Source: Maratus speciosus (Eukaryota; Arthropoda; Arachnida; Araneae; Salticidae). From it: a stretch of 64,000 nt of DNA. The number at the start of each line of letters is the position of its first letter. Positions within the stretch are counted from its first letter, which is position 1. The position numbers and the translations under genes were made by a program. The stretch covers positions 346,357,087 to 346,421,086 of the forward strand of contig OZ010790.1 in NCBI GenBank assembly GCA_963932465.1. Reading direction: 5' to 3'. The notes below the pieces were generated by a model that saw nothing but the letters and a program-made list of their open reading frames with translations, was not told the DNA's origin and did not search any database. Positions 35,325 to 45,905 of this stretch are shown here, in pieces.

Positions 35325-37493
35325 CCCAGCAGCAGAATTTTTTTCTGTAGTCTGCAACACAAGTAGAAACTGTAAAAACAGTCTGCAGAACTTAAGGACA
35401 AACGCTCTCTTTCCAATCCCTCATGCACTCAAACCCCCCAAGTATTTGCGATTAACATAAAAGGAAAGTACTTTTTAAAGTAATTTACCTTTGCCCTCAA
35501 AATTTTTAACACCATTGTCTGAAAAATCTTTCATAAAATTGTCAAAATTTCTGAGAAGTTAGAAAACAAAATAACAGTAACAATAACATATGAACACCAA
35601 TTCCTAAAATTTTTGAAAAGATTGATGCAATCTGATAATATAAAAAATTATGTATAGATGTGATAATACAGGGATGAAAGTGCACTAAAGCCACTTTGGA
35701 ACAGCAAAAATCTAATCTTATAGCAATAAAATCAATTTTTGTAGCAACAAATATCTAATTTTTTAGCAACAAAAAATCTAATTTTATAGCAACAAAAAAT
35801 CTAATTTTGTAGCAATAAAAGCTGTTTTTGGAACAGATTGAAATTCTGAGAGAATCAAATTAGAGTAATTCATGCAAATACTATATGAGTAATTCTAATG
35901 CAATGTTTTACCTAGCAATCTTAGCTAGTTGTCCAATTCAAAATTCGACATGCGTTCACTCAAAACATGGCTAACTAATATTTAACTTGCTACTCAGCTA
36001 TAAAAAAAACTCGTGAAAACATTAATGTTGCAGCAAAATTTTCCGCGATTCTTTGATGGAATTCACCATTTTTTCCTCGATCTTATTTGACGAAATGCCT
36101 GTTATTTCGCGATCTTTCAACAATGTGCGCGTTTTTTTCGCGACCTTTCGACGATGTTCGCGTTTTTTCTTCACCTTTGGACGACGTTCGCGTTTTTTTT
36201 CGCGATCTTTCGACGATGTCGACGTTTTTTCTGCGATTTTTCGACTATGTTCGCGATCTTTAGACGATTTTCGCATTTTTTTTCGCGATCCTTCGACGAT
36301 ATTCGCGTTTTTTCCGCGATCTTTCGAGGATGTTCGCATTTTTTTCGCGATCTTTCGAAGATGTTCGCGTTTTTTTCGCGATCTTTGGAAGATTTTCGCA
36401 TTTTTTTCCGCAATCTTTGGACGATTTTCGCACTTTTTCCCGCAATCTTTCAACGATGTTCGCGTTTTTTTTTCGCGATCGTTCGAGGATGTTCGCGATT
36501 TTTTAGACCTTTCGACGATGTACGCGATTTTTTAGACCTTTCGACGATGTACGCGATTTTTTGCGACCTTTTGACGATGTGCGCGTTTTTTGCGCGATCT
36601 TTCGACGATGTTCGCGGACTTTTGACGAAATTCGCGTGTTTTCCGCAATTCTTTCATGGAATTCACCTTTTGTCCTCAATCCTTTATGCGCGTTTTTTCG
36701 CGACCTTTCAACAATGTTCGTATTTTTTCGCGACCTTTCAACGATGTTCGCGTTTTTTTTCGCGACGTTTCAACGATGTTAGTGTTTTTTCGCGATCTTT
36801 CGACGGTGTTCGCGTTCTTTTAACGATTTTTCGACGATGGGCGCGTTTTTTCCCGCGATCTTCCGACGATGTCCGCGTTTTTTTCGCGGTCTTTTGACGA
36901 AATTCGCATTTTTTCCGCAATCCTTTGACGAAAGTTACTATTTTTCCGTAGCCCTTTGACGAAAATTGCTATTTTTCCGCAGCCTTTTGACCAAATTGAC
37001 GTTTCTTTCAAGATCTTATGAGAAAATTTCGTTTTTTCCTTCGCAGTCTTTTGACGAAACTCGCGTTTTTTTCGCGATCCTTTGACGAAATTGGCTATTT
37101 TAACTGCAAACGATTAGCGAAATTGTTTTTTCGGCGAACATTTGTCGAAATTCGTGATATTTTCATCCGAATTTTCGGATTAAAGACCGATTTTTTTAAA
37201 TTTCTTAAGAAATCACCCCTATGAGGATTGGCTCGTTTAATAATGGGCGTTTCACGATCGCGTCTCGAGAGTTTTCTCCATGAATTAATTTGTATTTTAA
37301 AGGGAATCGAGCTTCATCAATCGCATGTGACGCGGATCGTATTATTAAGGCACATGGCAAATAATTTCTAGAAACTTTTTTTTCTTCTAACAATTGAAAA
37401 ATACTTTTAACTTTAACAATTGAAAAATAGTCTGCAGACCTTCTCTAGAGTCTGTGACGTACGTCGCAGTGTTGCGCCGATTCTGCACCTGGG
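35325..37493. mobile_element. hAT-type element 2 with internal minisatellite
   Basis: 2169 bp bounded by the perfect 8-bp target duplication GTTCTTAG (35317-35324 and 37494-37501) and by inverted ends CCCAGCAGCAGAAT and, on the other strand, CCCAGGTGCAGAAT. The GGTGCAGAAT end resembles hAT element 1, and the internal minisatellite and its flank (AAATCACCCCTATGAGG near 37210) match element 1 in inverse orientation. No transposase. Both copies belong to one non-autonomous family. Confidence 0.88.
36030..37130 (+). repeat. CpG-rich 30-32-bp minisatellite in hAT element 2
   Basis: Some 35 units of the type TTTCGACGATGTTCGCGTTT plus TTTTCGCGATC. The units hold palindromes TCGCGA and many CpGs, unlike the A/T-rich surroundings. 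Few stop codons occur on either strand, so long overlapping open frames appear on both strands, the longest being 247 codons at 36154-36897 (plus). I regard these as by-products of the repeat, not as genes. Confidence 0.93.
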
Positions 37494-37734
37494 GTTCTTA
37501 GTAGTCTAAAAAGCTGGTAAATAGATATTTCTGTTTATTTTGCTGTCGCCCTTTTTTTTCCCCCCCAGAAGAGAAGTGTCAAATGACAATACACAATACT
37601 TCTTAAAACATGTAAAGACTCTACTGCTAAATTCAAATCATTCCAGGAATTCTTTATAAAAATCTTTATTTTCAATAAAAGATAATTGTTCATGTAGTGT
37701 TCTAACAGAAAAATCAGACATCTCGGATAACAAG

Positions 37735-38110
37735 TATTTCAAAGAAACTAGCCGCCCTTGGTGACGAGTTTGGTCTCCCTTAAAATTTATGTTTGGGAAA
37801 GCATGCTAAGCATTGTATCATGTTAATATTATTCATAAGTTAATTTACTTGGATTCCCTTAAATATAATTAATATAATCCCTTAATCTAATACTAGTTTT
37901 GGTTGCATTAAAATATCCCAATTTGTTGATTTTCTGTAAGCAAGTAGACCCTATTGGTTTACAATGGAAGTCTATGGGATTTTGCAGAAATATCAGATAT
38001 CGTCAAGTTGGCGACTAATTTTGGTCACCATATTTGGTGGTATATCGCCAAGTTGGTGACAAATTTTGCATTTGGCGACAGAATAGGGTACCCTCTATGG
38101 TAACCACCTT
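37735..38110. repeat. Copy of a Helitron A internal module
   Basis: CTCCCTTAAAATTTATG followed by GCATGCTAAGCATTGTATCATG and TTATTCATAAGTTAATTTAC matches module 1 of Helitron A (about 5372-5440 and the inverse of about 6300-6360). The right part repeats motifs like CGCCAAGTTGGTGAC. Ends not found. Confidence 0.55.
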
Positions 38111-39171
38111 ATAGGTATGGAGATGCATTAAATGCTGTTCAATAACCAATGAGATGCGTTTCATTCGTGCATTGCCATTAAACATTTAACAAATAATCGC
38201 GATTTCTGTGCCACGTACGATAGCGTAATATATATATAGATTATTTTGAATAGCCATGGGAAAGTATATTATACTTATGAAACTACATCATATATTTATT
38301 TATAGTACTTAGTAATCAAAAGATCATACTAATTGAATCATACTAATGTACAATAATGTTTAGTTTTGAAAATATTAAATAAAATACACATTTGGAAAAT
38401 GATCATGATGATTTAATTCCAGAATGTTATTAACTGAAAAATCTCCTTTGTATTTTTTAACAATTGTACTGCATCATGTGTATCTTCATGGCAATTTTCT
38501 AAGTTTATTTATAACTCATTATATGCTTTCTCTTGAAAAAATACATTTAGCTATAAAATAATTGCATGCTGTAAATAAAGAAAAAAAATTGAAGAGAAAA
38601 TATCAAATAAGGAAAAAAAGTTATAAATTATTTTTGAGAAAAAGTTGCACTATCTTTAATGAAATTTGCATTTACAACTCAACTACTTTAATTAAAAATA
38701 TTATGTGAAAGGTTAAAAAAACAATGATATAAATAATTATATTAAGCTATAATAACTATCCTTAATAATAAATTATTCAGCTTTCTCTTAATAGCCCATT
38801 AACCTCTCACTCTCACCTAATATTTACAATGCCACTCAATGTCAAAGACAAAATAGTATATATATTTTTTTCTTTTCTTTTCTTTTTTAATGAGTGCATA
38901 CAGTTAATCTAAATCAATTTAAATCAAACTTTAAGTTTGATGATCTAACATTAATAGAAACTGCTTTCAAAGAAACATTAAAGTTTGACATTTTTTCTTT
39001 TTTTTTTTTTTTTTAAATAAAAGTATGCTATTTTGGGCAGCATGCAAAAAATAAATATTTTATGAGGACAAAAAAAAATGTGAGATGAAATTACGCTCAT
39101 TATATTTAGCTTACATTAAATTTATTGCATAAATTTAAAGTAAAGGTATAAAAACTGACTACTTTACTTAC

Positions 39172-39372
39172 CTATTAGAATGAGTGCACACTAGAATCCG
39201 AGAGCCAGGTGAATTTAATATCATCTTAACAGCTTGGGCCAGAGTAAATGTCTTCCCAGTACCAAATGGACCAATAATTAAAACTGGAGGTAACTTGTGA
39301 CACAAAGGTAAAGTAATTGCATATACAGCTTCTTTCTGTCTTGGATTCAGCTTCACATCAAAACCCATATCA
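39172..39372 (-). CDS. HELZ: HELZ exon 4 of window (Q motif, Walker A, motif Ia)
   Basis: A 201-bp exon with the acceptor atttatag/TGATAT and the perfect donor AATAG/GTAAGT. It carries the start of the ATPase core: LNPRQKEAV (Q motif), then the nucleotide-binding P-loop [14 protein letters not shown] (motif I), then RILVCTHSN (motif Ia). The Lys and Thr of GTGKT that bind phosphate and magnesium are intact, so this allele should bind ATP. The last codon is split and completes as Ser in the next exon. Confidence 0.95.
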
Positions 39373-39625
39373 CTATAAATATTACAAATCAATACAAAGG
39401 TAATTATTTTTTTAATTATAAAACTAAATTTTTAAACAAAAAATAATTGGTTTAAACTAATTAAAAATATCATCAAAGCTTTTGCTTGTCCGAACAATTT
39501 AAAATTATATATTTTGGAAAATTAATAAATTATAAATAAAAAATACAATACTACGAAAATATTTTATAAAATATGTATATCTGCACTGTACTATTTTAAA
39601 CGTTTAAATATCCACCCCTTTTTTA

Positions 39626-41406
39626 CCGTATTCCCCCGCATTAGCCGGCATGCCGGAAAAAATCGAGGTTCACCAGCATGCCGAAAAAACTCGTATTTAC
39701 CGCATGCCGGAAAATATGAGGTTTCGCTACTGGAGGACGGGCGGCTGATTTATTTTGATTTTTCTAACAACATTTTTCATTTTAAGGAAAAAACAACTTT
39801 TCTCTCTGTCTCTGCCTATATATATGATGACGACTTTATATATGATATGTGGTTTGATCTGCCGGAGCAGAAAACTTATGACTTTATAAAGGCGTGGAAT
39901 CCATATTTTACAGAACGACTGGTAAGGAAAACTACGATACACAGTTATATTGAGCGCAATGGCCGATGGAACAAAATTGAAACCAATTTTAATATTTAAA
40001 GGTTTAAAAAATCTTCCAAAGGATGTTGTAGTCACTGTGTCCATGAAAGGTTCTTTGTATAGTGACTTGATGAATATATATAAGCAAAAAGTTTGCCTAA
40101 TTGTTTTTTTAATCGCCCTAATTGTTTTTTAAAACCAAAATCCGTCTAAGTATTGGGCAATGCAAAACCCCACCTAAAAACGACTGTTAGATACACTTTT
40201 AAACAACATTATAAAACAGAGCTTATAATTCCTGGAGGTTTGACACCATTGTTACAGCCCACAGATGTGCATGGGAATAAGGCTTTCAAAGCATAAATTA
40301 GACGTTTATGGAGTGATTGGCTAAGAAATGGAGAACAGGAATTCACGAAGTCTGGTAAACATCGCATCGATCTGCTTCGTATCTTACTATAGCTCTCTGG
40401 GTAAAGACAGTATGGGAAAAAATTTCCGAAGTCTTAATTAAACAGGCGTAGTTAAATTAATGTGGTTTAACTACGAAAAGAAACAGACTTTTTACACAAT
40501 CGTTTGAAAGAACTTATTCAAAAGGATGCTATTCCTGGTTCTGATGCCAAAGACGAGACTTCTTGTCTAACAGAGGAAGAAAGCAAGTATAGTGATAATG
40601 AATGATTAAATATACAGCAAATTTTGTATTTATAATTTAGGACTAAGAATGGAAAATGCTGAAAGTCCAAAAGAGGAAATTTTTCAAGAGTGCAAAAAAA
40701 AAAGAAGGCAAAATCACCTCATTTGCCACGTTTGATGAACAATTTTCCGACTTGTTTGAACTATTACTGCTAAGGTTAGCACTTCAAGCGTTTTCATGTT
40801 TGTTAAGCTTGACATTTAAGACATTTTTTTTTCATTAAAAAGAAAGATTTTCGATTTCTTGGTACTTTCAGCGTTTTCTATTCTTATTCCGCTGATCTTT
40901 CTTATTGAATAAAACCCTGTATTTCAGTTAAATTTAGTTTTTTAAATTATCATATAAAATTATATTTTTGATGTAATGTAAGCACATATTTTTCTCTTTA
41001 TATATTTTGATATTATATTTTTTTCTTATTTTATATATATTAAGAATATTTCTCTTCATGTAATAATTTATGAGATAATCTATTTCTACATTGTAAATAT
41101 CGGATGGGTGCTAGGCAGAGAGCTTTATGTGAAATGGTATATGAGACACATGAAATATGTTTTTTTTTATCTTGAACATGTAAAAAAAGTAAACTAAATA
41201 ATTAGAAAAGTGAGGACAAACTCTATATTGCACCCCTCCTCACCAACACCAATTGCTGCTACTGAATACAGTTAATGAACCTCATTCCTTTCCAATTTCG
41301 AAGATCCTCGCTTTTTCCGGCATGCCGGGAAAGACCAGGGACTAATAAAAAAAAATCTGGTCCCCCTCGAATTTTGCAGCATGCCGGCTAATGCGGGGGA
41401 ATACGG
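39626..41406 (+). mobile_element. pogo/Tigger-type transposon 2
   Basis: 1781 bp with inverted ends CCGTATTCCCCCGCATTAGC then CGGCATG on both sides, flanked by TA (39624-39625 and 41407-41408). The ends carry repeated GCATGCCGG palindromes. Inside on the plus strand is a decayed DDE transposase lacking its N-terminal DNA-binding part, so the element is internally deleted as well as mutated. Confidence 0.88.
39855..40605 (+). pseudogene. Tigger-like DDE transposase, 5'-truncated pseudogene
   Basis: Readable pieces in order: MWFDLPEQKT near 39856; AMADGTKLKPILIFKGLKNL then PKDVVVTVSMKGS at 39955-40060; GGLTPLLQPTDV near 40236; then NKAFKA, a stop and IRRLWSDWLRNGEQEF; ending in an acidic CLTEEESKYSDNE tail. 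MADGTKLKP and LTPLLQPTDV are typical of the pogo/jerky DDE_1 domain. Several frameshifts and the loss of the region around the second Asp show it is not functional. Confidence 0.8.
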
Positions 41407-42372
41407 TACATGCTTTCTTTTAACTGACAATTATGTTTGTGTGTGGCAGTCAAATCTTGTTACTCATTTTACCCCCACTTCCTGCTGACATAGAATTTTG
41501 GAATTTGAATGTATATGTATTCCTGGGAGCAATACATGAATTGGACATTGATTTTCTTTTTAATTCGATCACAAAGGGGCCCTTGGGGGAGGTGTGGGGG
41601 GGGGGGGGAAATTTACTTAATGGTTACATTTGATTTCCAATGGGGGCATCAGCTTCAATAATGAGTATTTATTGAAAAGTACTAAAGACAGGGTTACCAC
41701 AACAGTACCAAATTTCACCGATGGTGTCGGAATATCGCCAATGTTTGGCTAATTTGGTGAAATATTGCCAAATTTGACAACAAAAATAAGTTGTATGAAG
41801 CCAACTTAACGATAGCTGGCTAATTTGGCGAAATTCCTATTTAAATCTATTAATCTTCGATAATCGAGCTCACAGCAATTTAACTTAAACTCTGTGCATT
41901 TAAAAAAATTTTTCATGATTTTCCTACTTTTTAGCGCATTTAAAAATATATATTTTTTTTTTCTACATTTTTGTAAATTATTTTTTTAATTTACATTTTT
42001 ATATCTCATTAAATTATCTATTGTCAATCTTTGTTATTGATAGTTTTTTTTTTTTTTGAGTGGGGAGGATTACTCTAAAAGGAGAGTGGGATGCATATTC
42101 TAATACATAAATTAAGTTTCTTGCTTTAAAGCTCCTGTGCATCAATTATGTGTAATGGTTAAACTTAAATTACTAAAATTTAAAAAATGTTTTTCCCCTT
42201 CGATTTTTAAATTAAATATATATATATATATTTTCTCTTACGTAGCAGGAAAAAAAGGCTGTATTTGTAGCTTGCTAATTGGCAACAACCACAGCGACAA
42301 TTCTCAGTGGTTCCTTTAAGGTCACATGACCCAACCTATTCAGAAAATCAACATCTAGTCAGAATCTCTCTT

Positions 42373-42713
42373 TTAAGAGGCTGCACTAGTCACTCAAAAA
42401 GACCCAGATGATAATGTTAATCCTATGGGAAAGTTGTTTTCAAAGATCTTGCTTAAATTTTGAAATTTTCGAATGATTTCTTTTGCTCAGGATAGCTGAG
42501 GACGATCTACATACAAGCTAGTTTTTACTTTTTTCATTTTGGTTTCAGATTTAAAAAAAATAAATCTTTTACTTTCGGAACCGGTTTGTACAAAAAAAAA
42601 AAAAAAAATCCATTCGAAAATATCAAAATTTAAGCGAAATATTTGAAAATAACTTCCCCATAGGATTATCATTATCATCCGGGTCTTTTTGAGTGGATAG
42701 TGTGGCCTCTTAA
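42373..42713. mobile_element. Foldback MITE, TTAA type, copy 1
   Basis: 341 bp bounded by TTAA, with arms of about 100 bp: TTAAGAGGCTGCACTAGTCA and, on the other strand, TTAAGAGGCCACACTATCCA. Both arms go on with CTCAAAAAGACCC and TCCTATGGG. The centre has GATAGCTGAGGACGATC. The second copy at 53335 has the same plan. Confidence 0.82.
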
Positions 42714-43179
42714 CACAAACTGTTTGAGCGGTGCATGAATAAAAATTGCTACTGGTCCATTTTCTGGTGAACTGTTAAATTCAGCGAATCAGCTTTTTAT
42801 TCAAGATTGTATTTAGATACTGCCGAAAACGTTTTGTTTACATTTTGTTAGCATGATACGTAGCATCTTTTATAGTGTCTTATTATAATTTTAAATAAAT
42901 TTAAGCCGTGCTGTTCGATACTATAGGGAAAATGAAAGGAGAAGGACTCCATCTGACACTAACATGCCATTTAAATTTAAACAGCATCAATTTCTAGCCT
43001 GCTTAGGATGATGAATGACGATCAACAAGTCACAGTGCCAAACTTTTGATAAAATATGTTTAGTATCACCGCCTAAATGCAATTTTATTTACATTTTCAA
43101 CAAAGTTTTCCATTATTTTTTTATACATTAAAAATATTTGTGAATTTCATATCTTATAATGTATTACAATAGCACTCAT

Positions 43180-43332
43180 TCTAGAGTTGCTATTGTAATA
43201 CATTGCTAGAGTTCATGCAAATAGTGGCGAGCAAGCGAAGCGAGATGGGATCGCGTAGCAGTCCCAATGCGATTTGCATAGCAATTCACGGGGGTTGGCG
43301 AGCTTTAGCGAGCAGGGGGCTGAACCCCCTAG
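43180..43332 (+). mobile_element. Helitron-like 3' end C
   Basis: Ends GGGGGTTGGCGAGCTTTAGC then GAGCAGGGGGCTGAACCCCC and TAG with T at 43333, the same hairpin plus CTAG arrangement as elements A and B. Upstream are GCGAGCAAGCGAAGCGAGAT and a 39-bp palindrome around CATTCTAGAGTTGC (43161-43200). The 5' end is not found. Confidence 0.55.
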
Positions 43333-43648
43333 TATATACAAATTTTTTTAATTGGTAAAACTTTTTTTTTTTAATAACATTAAATATGTGACACAAAATT
43401 ATATCATATTTTGATTTTTTAAATTTTATTTTTCCCTCATTTCTACAAAATATCTAAATTAACATTAATAAATAATAATAATAAATAAGCTGGTCAATTT
43501 ATATTAATATTTTATGTTGAATTATTATTTTTTTTTTAAAGGGTAGAGGTCACTAGATAGAATTTATGAATTTAAATAAAAGCTTCTAAATTTTTTACTT
43601 CATTTCAAATATACATTTAGTAAATATATTTTGAATAAAACCTTAATA

Positions 43649-43960
43649 CAGTAAAACCAGTTAAAATGCAGGAATATCTGCCAAAACAGACAAATCTCTT
43701 GGTCCCGAAGAAAAGTATATTATCTTGTATAGTTAATAATCTGTTTAAGACAAAACTTTATCTGGCCTTCTCTGTCTGTCTTTTGGCGATGGCTAGTAAA
43801 ATACAGTGAAACCTCCATGTGCGAAGACCTCCCTGAATGACCATTTTTTCATGGAACAAAATTTATTCCTATAGGCTCAGTACTAATTTTACCTCCATTC
43901 AGAGACCATCCCAGTTGAACTCCCTCTATGAGCGACCAATTTTTTTTAAGAAAATGAAAC
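43649..43960 (+). repeat. Two Tigger-type 5' ends without partners
   Basis: TACAGTAAAACCAGTTAAAA at 43649 and TACAGTGAAACCTCCATGTG at 43802 look like pogo/Tigger termini, the second followed by repeated ..ATGAGCGACCAATTTTTT-type subterminal motifs. No matching right ends were seen up to 44400. Confidence 0.4.
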
Positions 43961-44876
43961 AAATTACATTTCTTCCTGGTTGCTTGAAGAAGGTTTTATT
44001 AGAAAAATAATTCCAGAGGGCACATTATTCATCAACCTTCTAAACTAAGTTTAGATTTTTTTTTTGTTGTTCTGGTAACTTTTATTCAACCCCTTTGTGG
44101 CTTTTTTGCCACGCTATCCAAAATAAAATTTATGTAATTTATGTAAGTGATAAAATTTATGTAAGTGATTTCTTTGTGCCATTGTATCAAAACTAAGCGA
44201 AATATATGCAAATGGATATTATGACGCAAAGAAATCACTTACATAAATTTTATTTTTGATTTTGGGTAGCATGGCACAAAAAATAAATCAATTTATTCTT
44301 ATAAATACATTACAGTGCATTGTATAGGTTCAGTGAAAGTGGTATTTTTAACAGTGTATTGGAAAATTAAAAGTTTTGGTTAGATGTGTAAATATATTTA
44401 GTCAAATCAAAAACAATTAAAATTGAATTTTAAAACAAATTGTTTAAGGCTACACCAAGGCATCACTTAAATTTTGATATCATATCTTTTAAAACTCATA
44501 GTTTGAATTTATGAAAAATGTGAATGATAACACATTAATGACTAAATTTTTATACATCCTTTTAAATTTAACATAATTCTTACGCATGAAATTATAAATA
44601 AAACAAAAATAAAATGATGAAATAAATAATATAGCGTCACTTAAAATTTGATATCATTATTTTTAAGTTCCATATTTAAAATTCTTATAGCAATAAAATA
44701 AAGTGCTGTGTCACAAACTTTTAACCCGTTAAGGGGTTTTTAATTGATCTATGTACAATAATATTTCCTCAATGGACACTACCAAAAAGCACACACACGT
44801 CTTTTTAGTGAACACTTTTCCAATTCCTAACACTTATATATTCGTACGCTTATACCTTTGAATAGTGCTAACTTCC

Positions 44877-45236
44877 CAATCTACACACATGTAACATGTG
44901 CATGTGTGCATAAACTATCACAAATACGATATATGTATATTTTCTGTTTATTAGAAAAGAAATGTTAGTAACATTTTTCATATTCCGAGGCACGATAAAA
45001 ATGGTTCGTAAAGCTTAAAGAAGGAATAATTTATTACCACACTTCTTATATGCTAACTTCCCAATCTACACACATGTAACATGTGCATGTGTGCATAAAC
45101 TATCACAAATACGATATATGTATATTTTCTGTTTATTAGAAAAGAAATGTTAGTAACATTTTTCATATTCCGAGGCACGATAAAAATGGTTCGTAAAGCT
45201 TAAAGAAGGAATAATTTATTATCACACTTCTTATAT
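44877..45236. repeat. Nearly perfect 175-bp tandem duplication
   Basis: Unit 1 is 44877-45051 and unit 2 starts at 45052, period 175. The only difference I see is TTATTACCAC against TTATTATCAC. Such identity in DNA where other repeats are strongly diverged implies a very recent duplication or an assembly artefact. The unit contains ACACATGTAACATGTGCATGTGTG, an imperfect palindrome. Confidence 0.95.
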
Positions 45237-45389
45237 ACATTTTATATTTGTAGTAAATTGAATATATATTCTTTCATATTCAAATACGTAATTATTTTCA
45301 TTTGAAATATAGTTCTGCTCAAACTTGTTTTTGAAAATCCAAACAACCTGACATGTAAAAATCTTAAATATGACCAGCAATAAATATTC

Positions 45390-45905
45390 TAGGGTGAACC
45401 CGACAAGCAGAAAGAAAGTTAAAGTCATCCCAACCAGAAAAAAGAAAATTAAGCACAACCCAACCAGATGTAGGACTCTATTCAACGAGGTGTCTGCTAT
45501 ATTCAGAGATTATTACCATATTCGAATATTAAAGAATACAGATTTGTCCATTTTTCTTTATAAAACATGAAATTTGTATTAGAGATATAATTGTAGATTA
45601 TTTTTCATAATTGCAGCAAAACCTTATTTACTTTCCTTTCAGGTTCGGGTCGGGTTGTAGGTTAACGTATTTCTAGTTTGGGTCAGATGGTGGGTTAACA
45701 TATTTCGATTTCAGGTAGGATGTGGATTGAAATATGTCGGGTTCGGGTCAGGTTGCGGGTTGAGGAAATGTTTTTGGCAGTTCGGGTCTGGTAGCGTGTT
45801 GACTTCAAATGTAATTTTCAGGTCCCGCGCAAGATTCTAATTCGGCCCTTCCTTTCGGGGATACCATGCTCCCCCATCGGGCAGGTTCTGGCACCACCCT
45901 TGTTA
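45390..45905. repeat. GGGTTCGGGTC-type degenerate repeat with inverse at left
   Basis: 45640-45860 holds degenerate repeats of GGGTTCGGGTC(A/G)GGTTG then CGGGTTGA. The left side (45395-45475) carries the inverse theme, GAACCCGAC and CAACCCAACCAG. This suggests a foldback element, but I cannot fix its ends. Confidence 0.45.

Noticed and set aside
36154..36897. 247-codon plus-strand open frame, Phe/Arg/Asp-rich
   Set aside because: It lies wholly in a 30-32-bp minisatellite whose unit has almost no stop codons on either strand. The same peptide theme appears in all frames and there is no start context or family match.
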